A DNA stretch of 64,000 bases. Source: Silurus meridionalis (taxonomy: Eukaryota > Chordata > Actinopteri > Siluriformes > Siluridae). The stretch covers positions 17,525,905-17,589,904 of the forward strand of contig NC_060901.1 in assembly GCF_014805685.1 (NCBI RefSeq), in the 5' to 3' direction. Position 1 is the first letter of the stretch. Each line of letters starts with the position of its first letter. The translations under genes were made by a program, and so were the position numbers. Shown piece by piece: positions 27,130 through 38,769 of the stretch. The notes beneath the pieces are model-generated. The model had not been told where the DNA came from, searched no databases, and worked only from the letters and a program-made list of their open reading frames with translations.

Positions 27130-27440
27130 ATTCACCCGGCCTGGATGAGCCGCATCCACACATTTTGTGAAGGTTTGGGGTGAGAGGGCAAGGCCAAACG
27201 GAAAAACACGTTATTGGTAAGCTTCGGCCCCAAAAGCAAACCTCAGGAACTTCCTGTGAGAAGGTAGGATGGATACATGAAAGTACGCATACTTTAAAAC
27301 TTCCATGGTAAACCAGTCCTCAGATATGATTTGACGCACGACCTGCTTGAGGGTCAGAATCTTGAACCTGAGTCTCATGGGAGAGCGGTTCAGCTGAAGT
27401 AGATCTAAGATCGTACGCAACACTCTGTCCTATTTGTGAA
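27130..27440 (-). pseudogene. DIRS RT fragment
   Basis: Minus-strand pieces read DWFTMEVLKYAYFHVSILPSHRKF, then LRFAFGAEAYQ, and in the next frame VFPFGLALSP-like sequence. These are conserved RT segments in DIRS elements. Catalytic residues beyond this point are not legible. Broken by frameshifts. Confidence 0.65.
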
Positions 27441-27606
27441 CTATGAAATAGGGGGAGACCCAAACTGAATCGAGTAGCCTCGCTCTACAGTGTGCAGGAC
27501 CCACTGAGACACATCTGAAAGAGCTTTCCAACCTGCCAGAAAGTGCCTTAGGAGTATCAGTCTTTTGAGACTGACCTTTGGTGTGCCCAGAGCCGGGGCA
27601 GTGAAC

Positions 27607-28491
27607 TTAAACGGCTCTAGGAGCCTCGAGGGAGGCGGCAAAATCTCCTGGACCACTATGATGCCAGGTGGAGACCAAGGAGAGAGCTCGCTGGAGCTGT
27701 CCATGCCCTGAACCACTGAGGGTGGCAGGGTTAATGGACCCATGTGAGCGGTGTAGGAGGTACCGGAATGTCGCTGCCTGTTTCTTATTCTCCTGAAACC
27801 TTTTGACCACCGAGCTTACAGAGTCGCTGAAGAGGCCAGAAGAGGTTAGCAGGGCATCCAGCAGTACTGCCCTGTACTGCCCTCTATCAGACATCTCAGA
27901 CAGAGTGAGCCACAGGTGCCTTTCTGTGGACACCAGGGCAACCATAGACCGACCAATGGCCCTAGCGGTCTCTTTAGTGGTTCTGAGAGCCAGATCCACC
28001 GTATGGCGAAGCTCATCAAAAGGACTGCTCGGGGCACCTCCCACATCCAACTCATGCAGCAGTTTAGCCTGATGTGCCTGCAACACCGCCATGGTGTGCA
28101 GAGACGCAGCAGCTTGACCTGCCAAAGCATAGGCTTTACACATGTGCGCTGATGTATTGTGTAGGGGCTTTGTGGGTAGTGTTGGGGTTTTAAGAAAAGA
28201 GGCAATCCTGGGAGAGAGATAGGTGGCAAGCATCTCTTCAACCCATGGCATCGCCTCATAACCCTGTTCTTTCCGCCACGTAATGTGGGAATAGACAGTG
28301 GAACTGGGGGTAAAGGGGTGGGCCAAAAAAGGCTTAACCCATGACCTGGACACCTCGGTGTGCAGGTTGGGAAAGAAAGGAAGACTCCAATGTGGAGGTT
28401 GTGACGCGAGAGTCAGAAAGTGCTTATCTAATTTAATAGATGGCTTTCTGCTCATGAGCCGGCCAAGTTGAAACGAGCTTGGCAACAGCAC
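27607..28491 (-). pseudogene. DIRS gag-like ORF
   Basis: An open frame of 294 residues. Residues about 65-200 are typical of fish DIRS gag: MPWVEEMLATYLSP, AGQAAASLHTMAVLQAHQ, then ELRHTVDLALRTTKETARAIG and ERHLWLTLSEM. The C-terminal part contains SVSSVVKRFQENKKQAATF. No zinc knuckle is seen. The start is uncertain because upstream sequence is degraded. The protein would form the retroelement particle; with RT and recombinase broken it has no partner here, hence classed as a relic although the frame is intact. Confidence 0.7.
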
Positions 28492-28780
28492 GTGTCACAA
28501 CCTCCGTCTGTGACTTCCATATCGCAGAGAGAAAACACAGGGCTAAAGACTAATAAGTGTTCTTGCCACATAAAGTGCATCATTTGCAACCTGGTGCAAA
28601 CAGTGCAAGACCGACAGTGCAAAGACAACAAGACAATATAAGCAAAAATAGACAAAACACAAAATAGCGCGCCAGTAAAACTGCTGTATATTACACAGTG
28701 CGGTGTGTAAAAGAGAACCGAGTATGGGAGTGACCATTATCAACGTTCAGAGACAAGTTTCTCTCTCCAAACCAGGTTGT

Positions 28781-30250
28781 TAAGTCCAGTCAAGTCAAGT
28801 CAAGTTTATTTCTATAGCGCTTTTCACAACAGACATTGTCTCAAAGCAGCTTTACAGAAATCATCAGGGTGAATGGTGTGTATTTATCCCTAATGAGCAA
28901 GCCGTGGTGACTGTGGAAAGGAAAAACTCCCTTAGATGTAATGAGGAAGAAACCTTGAGAGGAACCAGACTCAAAAGAGGAACCCATCCTCATTAACCAT
29001 TGCACCTCCTCTGTATGCTGATTTATCTTGAGGATGTGATTCGAGCTGTGCATTGCTACACAGTCGTAAGTCAGCAGAGTGAACAGCAGTGGACTGAGCA
29101 CACAGAACTGAGGGGATCAGTGCTCAGTGTGGTGGTGCTGGAGATGCTGTTTCCGATCCAGACTGACTGAGCTCTCCCAGCCAGGAAGTCCAGGATCCAG
29201 TTACAGAGGGAGGTGTTCAGGCCCAGTAGGTTCAGCTTCTCAATCAGGTGTTGAGGGATGATTGTGTTTAATGCTGAGCTGAAGTCTATGAACAGCATTC
29301 ACACATATGAGTCCTTGTTGTCCAGGTGGGTGAGGGCTAGATAAAGGGTCATGGAGATGGCATTATCCATGAAGCGGTTTGGACGAACTGCATGGGGTCC
29401 AGTGAAGGTGGAAGCTGGGTCTTGATGTCCCTCAAGACAAGACTTTCGAAGCAGTTCATCAAAAGTGGTGTGAGTGAACTGGGACAATAGTCATTGAGGC
29501 AGGAGACAGTAGACTTCTTCGGCACGGGAATGATGGTTGTAGTCTTGAGGCAAGTATGAACAACGGTGCTGCTCAGGGAGATGTTGAAGATGTCGGTGAA
29601 GACATCCACTAGTTGTTTTGCACATTCCCTGAGCACTCTTCCAGGAATGTTGTCTGGTCCAGCAGACTTTAATGGGTTTACTCTGCATAGAGTTTTCCTT
29701 AATTCAGCTGAGGTTAGACAGAGCAACTGTTCACATGGAAAAAGGGGTGGTCTTCCTCGCCGCCATGTTGTTCTGCATCTCGAACCGTCATTCAGCACAT
29801 CTGGGAGGGAGGCATCATGGTCACAAGCAGGTGAAGTTCTCTTGTAGTTCGTGATCACCTGGATGCCCTGCCACATTCGCAAGGTGTCTTCACTGTCCTG
29901 CAAGTGTTTATGGATTCTCTTGGCGTGTGTGCGCTTCACCTCTCTGATGGCACAGGACATTTTGGCCCTCGCTGTCTTTAAGGCCGTCTTGTCCCCTGCT
30001 CTGAAGGCGGAGTCTTTTGATTTTAGCAGTGCACACACCTTAGCGGTCAGCTTCTGGTTGGAGCGTGTGGTGATGGTCTTGGAAATGGTCACGTCATCAA
30101 TGCACTTGCCGATGTAGCTGGTCACTGTTGACGTGTACTCCTCCAAGTTGATGAAATCGCCGTTGGTTGCAGCTTCCCTAATCATGTCCCAGTCAGTGCA
30201 TTCAAAGCAGTCCTTTGAAGCACTGTGCACAGAGCACAGTGATCACAGTC
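28781..30250 (-). mobile_element. LINE (CR1/L2/Rex1 group), decayed
   Basis: Tail of agtca-type repeats at 28785-28803, then 3' UTR with tttcacaacagacattgtctc. ORF2 fragments on the minus strand: 29349-30230 ([20 protein letters not shown], the RT entry motif), 29299-29487 and 29071-29298 ([18 protein letters not shown]). The catalytic FADD block is missing after a deletion near 29100. The 293-residue piece is the longest open part and is a relic, not a gene. Confidence 0.8.
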
Positions 30251-30257
30251 GGCTCCA

Positions 30258-30875
30258 TTGAGAATCAACTTAGCATGTTTCACTACCAAGCAAGCGACAC
30301 AAGCTGTGCGTATCCCCCGTAATATAGTGGGAGCCATCTTGACATATTATTATGTTCAATCCGGTTCCGGTTGCCACAGGATGGCTGCACTGGTGAGAGC
30401 TCCTGGCAAACTTTACAGCTTTTTGTGCCTTTTTTTTCCCTATAAGTCTTTTTGTAAATATCTCTTTATCCATCATTCAATACGTTCAACAAACACTTTT
30501 AGACATCACATTATCTTTAAAAACTGACTTTGTGAATTAATCACATGTAAACTGGTGCAGCAACAGCTATGCTGGCGAGGACATGCTTCTTTGTTTACGC
30601 TGGCGCCAGCTTCACTCTATGTGTTTTTTTGTAGCTTCCTGGTCGTGATGTCACTCCACCGGTGACGCCGTGCATCCAATTTGACTGATTATACAAATTA
30701 TTTCAAAGCGTTGACAACATGGTCGCATTGCGATGTAGCTCGAGTTCCTGAAAGGGAAATGATTCAAACAAATAGAAATAACTTCAGTACTATTAATGAA
30801 AACAGTCATTACATAAACATGTTCAGTTCTGTTAATTGAAAGTAAATTGAGTCCTGATTAATTTAACAATATCTT
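30258..30875 (+). repeat. Left part of duplicated block, copy 2
   Basis: LINE 5'-end sequence (30340-30600) and DIRS terminal remnant (30600-30770), matching 1-400, followed by spacer matching 400-480. It ends with atctt (30871-30875), the left target duplication of the provirus. Confidence 0.65.
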
Positions 30876-31222
30876 TGTTAGATTTTTATCATGCCCAAAC
30901 GAAACTTAATTCGTGGAGAGGTTTTCCATACGATCTGCGATACCCGTAGGCCTTTCTGATCAGGGAAGAATCACACCGCACACAGCAAATGCTTCCTCTT
31001 CAGTTTATTGCAGGCGGCAGAACGTTTATATACACATACAAAGAAAAGAAACCTGACCTAGTTGTTTCCTGTTTAGACAAGAGGATATACTAGCTGGCGA
31101 TGTGTGAGTCCAGATAAGGACTCCCTGTTTACCTTACAGACTAACATCGTAAATATTCTATAGACACTGAGCAGACAAAGGAATGTGTGTGAAACAGTGT
31201 GAAAACCATCCTAACACTAACA
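30876..31222 (-). repeat. 3' LTR of provirus
   Basis: 347 bp, matching the 5' LTR except for about two substitutions (ggcgatg against ggtgatg near 31098, and tttacc against tttatc near 31132). Confidence 0.9.
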
Positions 31223-31352
31223 ATGGCCACTTTAAATCATTTATGATTTAGCATCACACACCAAAACATAGGATGGTCATCCTGGGAACAGAATCGGTGA
31301 CACAAACTGCAAATGAAAAGATAAAGACAAACAAAAACATAGAGATTCCATT

Positions 31353-31560
31353 TCATTCTTTCCCTACATGCATATAATCCTTCATCATCACCACTCCAAT
31401 CGAGGCCTTTATGGCCTGTCTTACCATCATCATCAAACATGGCAACATACAAAGTATAATTCCAACAATCAATAAAAGAATCATTCCTAAAACAAAATAG
31501 TGTTCAACACTGTAAACAAACTCTTAATCTTCTCAAAAAAACTTTGTTCAGCAGATGTTT
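31353..31560 (-). pseudogene. Env C-terminal remnant
   Basis: Between integrase and the 3' LTR, the proviral strand shows a short amphipathic stretch (about 31510-31560) and then, after a frame break, a strongly hydrophobic segment (about 31440-31491, LGMILLLIVGIILCML) followed by a short tail ending at 31353. This resembles the membrane anchor and cytoplasmic tail of a retroviral TM subunit. The surface subunit and most of TM are absent. Identification is by position and hydrophobicity only. Confidence 0.5.
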
Positions 31561-31902
31561 CACGTTCTCCAAGACATCATGAGACATTTATTTCTCAGTG
31601 CTTGTTCAGTATGTCTATTAGCAGTATTATAAGGTATACAGGTACAATCTCTTCTCTGAATAATGTGTTCAAAGAGAATAAGGAAAATCTAGTTACAACT
31701 ATGCACATATTGTTTAGAATTTAGACCTAGAGCAGGTATCAGGGTAAGCTAAACAAAACAGTTAAGTGAGTCAGATCTTCACCCCGGAGGTGGCCCCCTT
31801 TCTACTATAAAGAAAGGATCTTTCCGTGGGCTCTCAACTGTTTCAGCCCTGAATACTCACTTAGGCAGGCTTCTTAGGCCAACAGACCAATTAGTGCACA
31901 GA

Positions 31903-32661
31903 TTAAGTGGGTGCTGTTTTGATCCTGCTTGCATGTATCCACTGTGGCTGATGATCAGTCAGAACTCCAGTTCTGGTTACAGCTAGAACATTCGCTGGAC
32001 CCAGATACTTCGGCTCACCGACCTTGGTAGGCTTCAGACTTCGTATCAGGACCTGCTGATTAGGCACAAAAGGGTGTGTTGGCTTATCTGTGGGCAGAGG
32101 AAGAGTTAGTGAGACATCAGCACTGATAGAATTTAATTTCTCAACCAGGGCAGAAACGTAGTCGTCCACCATCACTTCCAGGTTACCTAAGGAAGAAATG
32201 CCAGTGCGTCCCCTGACCCATGGGGTCGGGAAAGGCCGGCCCATTAAAATTTCAAAAGGTGACAGTTTGGTAGTTGAAGATGGGGTCATTCTCATTTCTG
32301 TGAGCACTGCCGGGAGAACAACAGTCCAATTTTGGCCTGTTTCAATGCAGGCTTTAGTAATACGTTCCTTAATGGTTCTGTTTGTTCTCTCTACCACTCC
32401 AGCTGACTGTGGGTGATAGGGAATATTAAAATGCCAGTCAATTGCTAAGCTTTTAGCCAAAAGTTGTGTTACCTTCAAAGCAAAAGGTGTGCCGTTATCA
32501 CTTTCAATCACACTAGGAATACCAAACCTAGAGATGATCTCTTTTGTTAATATTTTGACAACCGTTTTAGCATTCTCTGTCGCACATGCAAATGCTTCTG
32601 GCCACTTACTGAATCTGTCAACTATAACCAACAGATATCTCAAATTTCCTACAGCTGGCAT
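31903..32661 (-). pseudogene. Proviral integrase core and C-terminal domain
   Basis: 252 residues in a frame shifted relative to the rest of pol. The DDE triad is visible: D15 (VDRFSKW), D55 (ESDNGTPF) and E91 (SAGVVERTNRT), with 35 residues between the last two as in retroviral integrases. The C-terminal region has QVLIRSLKPTKVGEPKYLGP, an SH3-like domain. It is an internal part of pol, so the Met is not a real start. Confidence 0.85.
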
Positions 32662-32672
32662 ATGTGTAAAAT

Positions 32673-35498
32673 CTATCTGTAGGTGTTGGAAAGGGGCTTC
32701 AGGAAAAGTAAGCGCAGTATGTTGTACAGGTCGATGTCGTTAGTTTTGGCACAAGTCAAACATGAATCCAACACTAGCTTGGTTGTTTTAGCTACATCAG
32801 CAATACAGTATAATGCATTTATAGCCTGTATGACTTTAGCTATGCTAATGTGTGACATCCCATGGTAATGCTTCACCAACACTATTAAGGCTAGTTTGGG
32901 AAGAGCAATTTTGCCATCTACATCTCTAATGATACCAGCAGAATCTGATTTACATTGTTTAGAAGCCCAATACTCAATGTCCTCCTCAGTAGGCTGACTT
33001 TGAAGTATTTTTAGGTCAATGTCTGGTATATTGGAGATATGTGACATCATCGAGATCTCAGGATTTGTATGTACTGTGTCCAAATCTACTGGTTGTTTTG
33101 CTGCTTCCTTAGCTACTTTATCCGCTAACGTATTTCCCTGAATTTCCTCTGAATCACCTACGGCATGTCCTTTAACCTTCACTATGGCCACTTTGGCAGG
33201 GAGTTGAACAGCTTTTAAAAGGTCACCTATGAGATTAAAATGTGCTATGGGCTTTCCATCAGCTGTTTTAAAGTCTCTTTGCTTCCATGTTTCGGCAAAA
33301 TCATGCACAACACCATAAGCATACTTAGAATCAGTGTATATAGTCACTACTTTACCTTCAGACAACTGACATGCTCTTGTGAGTGCGACCAACTCTGCAG
33401 CTTGTGCAGATGTGTATGGTAATGATTTAGCTTCAACTATTACATCAGGTAATCTTACAACCGCATATCCACATAAATACACACCATCAGAAGGTTTTGA
33501 ACATGAACCATCTACATATAGACAATCCCCCTCTTCCAGGGCCGTATCTAAAAGATCGGGCCTACAAGAGGTCTCTTGTTCAATGTGTTTAAGGCAATCA
33601 TGTGTGTCGTCAAAACCATCTAAGTCAATATCGTCTAGCAGATCACGCAGAGCTACTACAGCTGAATGCGGCTGGGAAGAAGGCTTAATAGTTAAGTTTT
33701 CCGTTGCCAAGAGCGTGGTCTCATAACCAGATCTACGTTGTGCTGTCATATGTTGTGTGTTGAGGTTGTGTAAAATAGCTGTTACCTGATGTGAGGTGTA
33801 CAGTATCAAAGGATGTGACAGCACCGTTTTCTCAGCATCCCGGACCATCAGAGCCGCAGCAGCCACTGCACGCAAGCACGAGGGCAACCCTTGTGCTATG
33901 TTGTCTAAAGATTTGGAAAGATATGCAACAGGGCGATATCTGTCACCGTGTTCCTGGGCTAGGATCCCCGCAGCCGTACCACCACGTTCGTGCACATATA
34001 GATGAAAAGGCTTAGCATAATTCGGAAGACCTAGAGCTGGAGCAGACTGTATAGCCTTCTTGAGGGCAGCAAAACTGTCAGTCATTTCATGAGTCCACAG
34101 AATGAGATGTGATGGAGGAGCTTTGTGATCAATAGCACTACGCAAAACTTTATCATGCTGTGCGCAGTCAGGGATCCATGCTCGGCAGTAGTTCACCAGT
34201 CCCAAGAAGCTCTGCATCTGTTTCACAGTCTGAGGTCTTGAAAACCTAGTCACAAGCTGCACTCGGTCCTGCGATATCTTACGTTGGCCTTCTGAGATCA
34301 CATGGCCCAGATATGAGACCTTTCTCTTCACCCACTGTAGTTTCTGGTGTGAAGCTTTAAATCCAGCCTGAGCGAGGACATTGCAGACAATCACTGATGC
34401 CTTGTGGCAGTCCTGCTCAGTCAGTCCTGTGACAAGGATGTCATCTGCGTATTGAAGAATGCAGGTTGTTTCTGGAAGGTGTATATCAGCCAAAGTTCTG
34501 TGCACTACAGCGGAGAATACGGCTGGCGAGTCAACAAAACCCTGAGGAAGACGGGTCCAGGTGAATTGACGTCCCCTATAGGTAAATGCGAAAAGTGGCT
34601 GCGTCTCTGAGGCCAAAGGGACACTGAAAAAAGCAGAACAAAGATCAATCACAGTAAAAAATCTGTGAGTCGCTGGTATAGAGTTAACAACGGTAGCTAC
34701 ATCGGGCACCAAAGGAGCTAACGGAATAACTAATTTATTAATCTCACGTAAATCCTGTGTTAGCCTCCAGCATTTTTTATCTGCCTTCAAGACGGGATTA
34801 ATCGGTGTGTTATACGGTGAATGTGTCTCGATCAAAACACCTTGTGACAATAAATTGTCAATAACTGGAGCAATGCCAACATTCTTCTCTTTCGACAACG
34901 GATATTGTTTAACAAAAATCGGATGGTGTGTTTTCATGAGTGCATGATACGGTTTTACCTGGATCAAACCTGCCTCATCTTTGTGAGAGGCCCATAATTT
35001 AGGGTTAACTTCACCTAAATTCGGTTCATCAGGCAGGACCTCTGTACTACCTTGGAAAAAATCTTCTGGATGTGGCTGTGGCTCAGTTGAGAGCATAAGG
35101 ACAGAAGGAAAAGACAGTGAGACATTGCTTTCAAAAAACAGAATCTCCATTCCCATTTTATGCATCATATCTCTTCCTAAAAGGTTTAAAGCTGAGTTTG
35201 GAATTATTGTAAAGCTATGATAAAAATTAGTACCAGTCGGTGTCACTACAGGCAAAAGGTGAGTTACAGGACATGAAATTGGAACCCCATCTATTCCCAC
35301 GGAGCAGATACTTTTTCCTGAAATGGGACCAGAATATTCACCCCCAGCAATTGAAGAACAGGTAGCGCCAGTATCAACAAGAAAACAATAGTCTTTATTG
35401 TCTATGCGCAACGTGACATTAGGCAAGGTCGAAGGGTGATTACTGTAGGATAAAGTTATCATCGAAAAATCATGGGGTTCATCGCTCCGTAGGCTGCC
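32673..35498 (-). pseudogene. Proviral pol: protease, RT, RNase H, N-terminal integrase
   Basis: An open frame in register with gag. Counting from the first Met (35462): aspartic protease DTGA at residues 30-33 and LLGRDMM near 94-100; RT with LPQGFVDSP at 305-313 and catalytic YADD at 338-341; RNase H with Asp in LYVDGSC near 651 and TDSKYA near 710; then the integrase zinc-binding HYHGMSH (about 865-871) and CLTC (about 900-903). The frame breaks shortly after, near 32690-32740, before the integrase core. RT length and domain order match class I retroviruses. Confidence 0.9.
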
Positions 35499-36098
35499 CT
35501 ATGCAGAAGTCCACTGGGTAGGATATTGCTGCTGTGTGGGCCTCTGCACGACTGCATGCTGGTCTGTATTCTCTACTCGCTGAGTGGGTACGCCCCTTCT
35601 CTCATCTTCCATTCTCTGTCTACAAGTTTTAACCCAATGACCAGACTTCCCACAATAATTGCACCTCCTCTTTTTCCTAAAACCTCCTCCTTGAGTTTTG
35701 TACTGTGGCTGGGATGCACCACTTCCTGTTGCAGCAAAGAACATAGTGGGTTCAGACTTAACTAAACCAGAAGCAGACTGAAAACCTCCAGCGGCATCTA
35801 AATCTCTAATTCGAGCACAGAACTGATCTACCGACTTCTCGAGCAATCTGTCTGTCGTGATGCGAATCAGTTGAGCCTGAGAAGCTTTCATGTTATTCAA
35901 ACAAGTATTTATAAACAACACATTGTGTGTATCATCAGTTGGCAGTTTAGAATCATTCTCCCATGCTGCTTTAAAACGCACCACAAAGGCAGACGGCGTT
36001 TCCTTAAAACCTTGCTTAGTGTTAGCTGCATGTGAAATGTCACGCTTGGATGCTATTCTGTTATCCAGAAAATCCTTTAGCTCATTATACATTTGCAT
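35499..36098 (-). pseudogene. Proviral gag, C-terminal part with zinc knuckle
   Basis: Second gag frame, 199 residues. It covers the end of capsid (MYNELKDFLDNR) and a nucleocapsid with one CCHC knuckle, CNYCGKSGHWVKTC, at about residues 146-159. It ends at a TAG (35499-35501), and pol follows in the same frame with no further stop, so pol expression by stop-codon readthrough is predicted, as in murine leukaemia virus-like genera. The frame overlaps the preceding gag frame by one base. Confidence 0.8.
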
Positions 36099-36814
36099 TA
36101 CATTGGCATCGTTTTCCCAAAAAATCTGGTGACGGTTCGCGGCCGTGCCCTCGCCTGTAATGGCATCATTAACTCGCGCGAGGGTCGGACATGATCAACT
36201 CCTCTGTCTCCCAAAGTACGCAAAAGAATAGTTCTAAAATCAGGGCCCGTTAACTGTGCGTACCGAGTGTGGCTTTTCAAGATCTGTACATATTTTGTGG
36301 GGTTAGTTGGAATAGGAAGACTCCTACATATAGCATCAATATCACTAGCTTTCGCTGGTTTAACATGAATTTCATTTCGCTCTCGTACAAATGCAAAAGC
36401 GGGCTGTAAAGACGCAGCAACAGGCAGCGCAGGATAAAGACCAGGGCTAGTAGACGGTGTCGAATTGTATGGCGGAGGCGATTGTTTCTTATTCAAAGAG
36501 CATTTAGAAGCATTGACTCTTTCTGGACCTTTGTCCCAGTACTTCTTCATATTTACCCATTTATCATAGGACTCACGCATATAAGTGTAGTCCCAATTCG
36601 GATCGCCCCATCCACCGTTCACCATGGAATACGCGTTTTCCATATCGCGGGTCTTAAATGACCCATGTCTAGGAAAATCATCTACCTGCGACATACATTC
36701 ACTCCATCCTGCCAAATTATCTAAATAAGGATTAGTCCAGTAACCGGCACTATTCCTATACATCCAATCTTTGGGATTTTCTTCCGGCAATGGGCGAGAA
36801 ACGTTATGACCCAT
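36098..36814 (-). pseudogene. Proviral gag, N-terminal part
   Basis: The likely start is the ATG at 36814, since it gives Met-Gly followed by His-Asn-Val-Ser, a plausible N-myristoylation signal; the in-frame upstream ATG would add 12 hydrophobic residues. The matrix-like N-terminus is followed by a proline-rich linker (SPPPYNSTPSTSPGLYPALP) and capsid-like sequence. The frame ends at 36098 with the last dozen or so residues probably out of register, and gag continues in another frame. This indicates a small indel upstream of 36098, roughly in 36100-36200. Confidence 0.75.
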
Positions 36815-37424
36815 CTTCTTAACACAGAACAAAGAACAGACACACAACACTTAATACACAGACAATACACACAACACTAGGCACCAGGGGGATCGCAGTC
36901 TTCAAACAAAAAAAATAATCCAATCTCTCCAATTGAATCACAAATTTTGTTAGGTAGGAGAAAAAAATAGACTATAAAGCCAAAACAAGATTGAAGTCTT
37001 TTGAAAAATTTTAAAGTCTTTTCAAAATGTCCGTTTTTCTTTAGTTCCTTTTCTATTTTTCTCACTTTTTATTTATTTATTTATTTATTTTCTTCTTAAA
37101 AACAATTCATTTTCATTCATCTATTTTTTCCGGGCATATAAATTATCGTGGATTCTTTTGGATACTTCAGACAATATCGCCTATATTAGACAGACCGTAA
37201 AAAACGTCTTCTAATCTTGCATCTTACATCTAAGGTGAGGAAACCAATGTCGCGACGAAATCATCCCACCAAAGGAAATTATCATTAAACAATTAATGCA
37301 TAACCAAGACACGAAAACATATGCAGCCCTATTGGCTGGCATACGGGACAATCCCCGCCAACAAGGAAGTACATTAAACTCACCTTGATGCGTGATTTCC
37401 CTTTTTGGATATTGCTGAAAGTAT
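36815..37424 (-). other. Proviral leader
   Basis: About 600 bases between primer site and gag start with no convincing ORF. It should hold the packaging signal and a splice donor; neither can be pinned down by eye. Confidence 0.5.
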
Positions 37425-37440
37425 CTCGCTTCTGACACCA
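37425..37440 (-). promoter_or_regulatory. Primer binding site, tRNA-Leu type
   Basis: Four bases after the 5' LTR the proviral strand reads TGGTGTCAGAAGCGAG. TGGTGTCAGAAG is complementary to the 3' end of leucine tRNAs, as in other Leu-primed endogenous retroviruses. Confidence 0.75.
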
Positions 37441-37444
37441 AAAC

Positions 37445-37791
37445 TGTTAGATTTTTATCATGCCCAAACGAAACTTAATTCGTGGAGAGGTTTTCCATAC
37501 GATCTGCGATACCCGTAGGCCTTTCTGATCAGGGAAGAATCACACCGCACACAGCAAATGCTTCCTCTTCAGTTTATTGCAGGCGGCAGAACGTTTATAT
37601 ACACATACAAAGAAAAGAAACCTGACCTAGTTGTTTCCTGTTTAGACAAGAGGATATACTAGCTGGTGATGTGTGAGTCCAGATAAGGACTCCCTGTTTA
37701 TCTTACAGACTAACATCGTAAATATTCTATAGACACTGAGCAGACAAAGGAATGTGTGTGAAACAGTGTGAAAACCATCCTAACACTAACA
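37445..37791 (-). repeat. 5' LTR of provirus
   Basis: 347 bp, TG...CA ends on the proviral strand. On that strand a TATA-like element (gtatataaacg, near 37591-37602) precedes an AATAAA signal (near 37572-37578), the expected promoter and polyadenylation order. Confidence 0.9.
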
Positions 37792-37796
37792 ATCTT

Positions 37797-38428
37797 TAAA
37801 AAAATAAAAGGTGTATATGAATTACTGAAAGACTGTCTATAATGTTGTGCAGTGAGCTCCAGGAAGAAAGTTTAGAATCGCCATCACCCAGCTGTATCTC
37901 CATGAAAAGTGAACAATCTATGAATATCCTCGACAGGTTTAAAAAATATTCCTCTCAACAAAGGTGTTAATGTCATTGCTAAAGTTAAGCAGAAAACTAT
38001 AATGTATTATTTGTATTTATATTGCTTAATATGGCCTTGTTCCTTACGCACAGAGATTTATCCAGATTCTCAGTATCGGTCGGGCCCTTTCGGTTTTGTG
38101 GCACCCACTTCCAGGTTTGCAGTGTGCACTTCCTGTTCGGCAGCCATCTTGCTGTTTTTCCCTGTGTCACCCATTATTTAGAGGCAGAAATACTTCTGAC
38201 TTCCCTGCATTGTCCTGTTTGCCTGTGTTCAGACCCTGGACTGTTTATTGGACTGTTTTTGCCTCTGCCCTATTGCTCTGTCGGCCGGCTCTGTCCCTGG
38301 AACAGTTTTTTTTAACTGTGTTTTCTCTGCTAGCTTCCTTTAAAGAACTTTATTGTATTCTGTCTGCATCCTGCATTTTGGTCGTTCCACTCACCGTCTT
38401 TGACAGAATCTTTTGATGATATTATATA
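37797..38428. other. Spacer of copy 2 with an unclassified insertion
   Basis: Resumes the copy 1 spacer (about 490-830). The part from about 38088 to 38404 is absent from copy 1 and is an insertion; it is T/C-rich, starts tcggtcgggcc and ends tctttgaca, possibly a solo LTR with a mutated first base. No clean target duplication could be defined. Confidence 0.5.
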
Positions 38429-38436
38429 CTGTAGAG

Positions 38437-38769
38437 CAGTGGTCCCCAACCTTTTTTGCACCACGGACCGGATTAATGTCAGACAATATTTTCACGGGCG
38501 GGGGATTACCGGCCGGAGCAGCCCCTTCAAGAAGGTTGCGGATGTAGGTAAGACATGTGACTGAGGCAAGCATCATGACATGAATCAAGAGTGAGTCATA
38601 GACAGATGTGGTGGAGAGAATCCAGTAAATTTCCAAAATAAAACATCATTCAGAACCAGATAATAAATAAAACGGAAATAATGTAAGTTATGTATTCTTT
38701 CTGTGCGACCCGGTACCAATTGATCCACGGACCGGTGCCGGTCCGCGCACTGGGGGTTGGGGACCACTG
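38437..38769. mobile_element. Non-autonomous hAT element (second family)
   Basis: Ends cagtggtccccaacc and ggttggggaccactg are inverted copies. Target duplications are ctgtagag (38429-38436) and ctatagag (38770-38777). The inner ends accacggaccgg and ggaccggtgccggtccg are GC-rich. It sits in the same octamer as the different hAT at 835-1178. Confidence 0.85.

Larger units (their letters stand above)
25980..28500 (-). mobile_element. DIRS element, decayed
   Basis: On the minus strand the order is gag (27607-28491), RT (about 27130-27440) and tyrosine recombinase (26040-26391), the order expected for DIRS retrotransposons. RNase H/methylase-type sequence between RT and recombinase is unreadable. 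I found no inverted terminal repeats at its ends, so it is truncated. It is bounded by the Tc1/mariner fossil on one side and a LINE on the other. Confidence 0.8.
30876..37791 (-). mobile_element. Endogenous retrovirus (class I-like provirus)
   Basis: A 6.9-kb provirus on the minus strand with two 347-bp LTRs, flanked by the 5-bp duplication atctt (30871-30875 and 37792-37796). Order in its own direction: LTR, tRNA-Leu-type primer site, leader, gag, protease-RT-RNase H, integrase, short env remnant, LTR. The LTRs differ at only about two positions, so the insertion is young. Gag and pol are in the same frame separated by one TAG, the arrangement of gamma- and epsilonretroviruses. Frame breaks in gag, pol and the env remnant, and lack of most of env, make this copy defective. 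Confidence 0.9.

Noticed and set aside
33791..34015. Plus-strand ORFs inside the provirus
   Set aside because: Shadow frames opposite the open pol frame.
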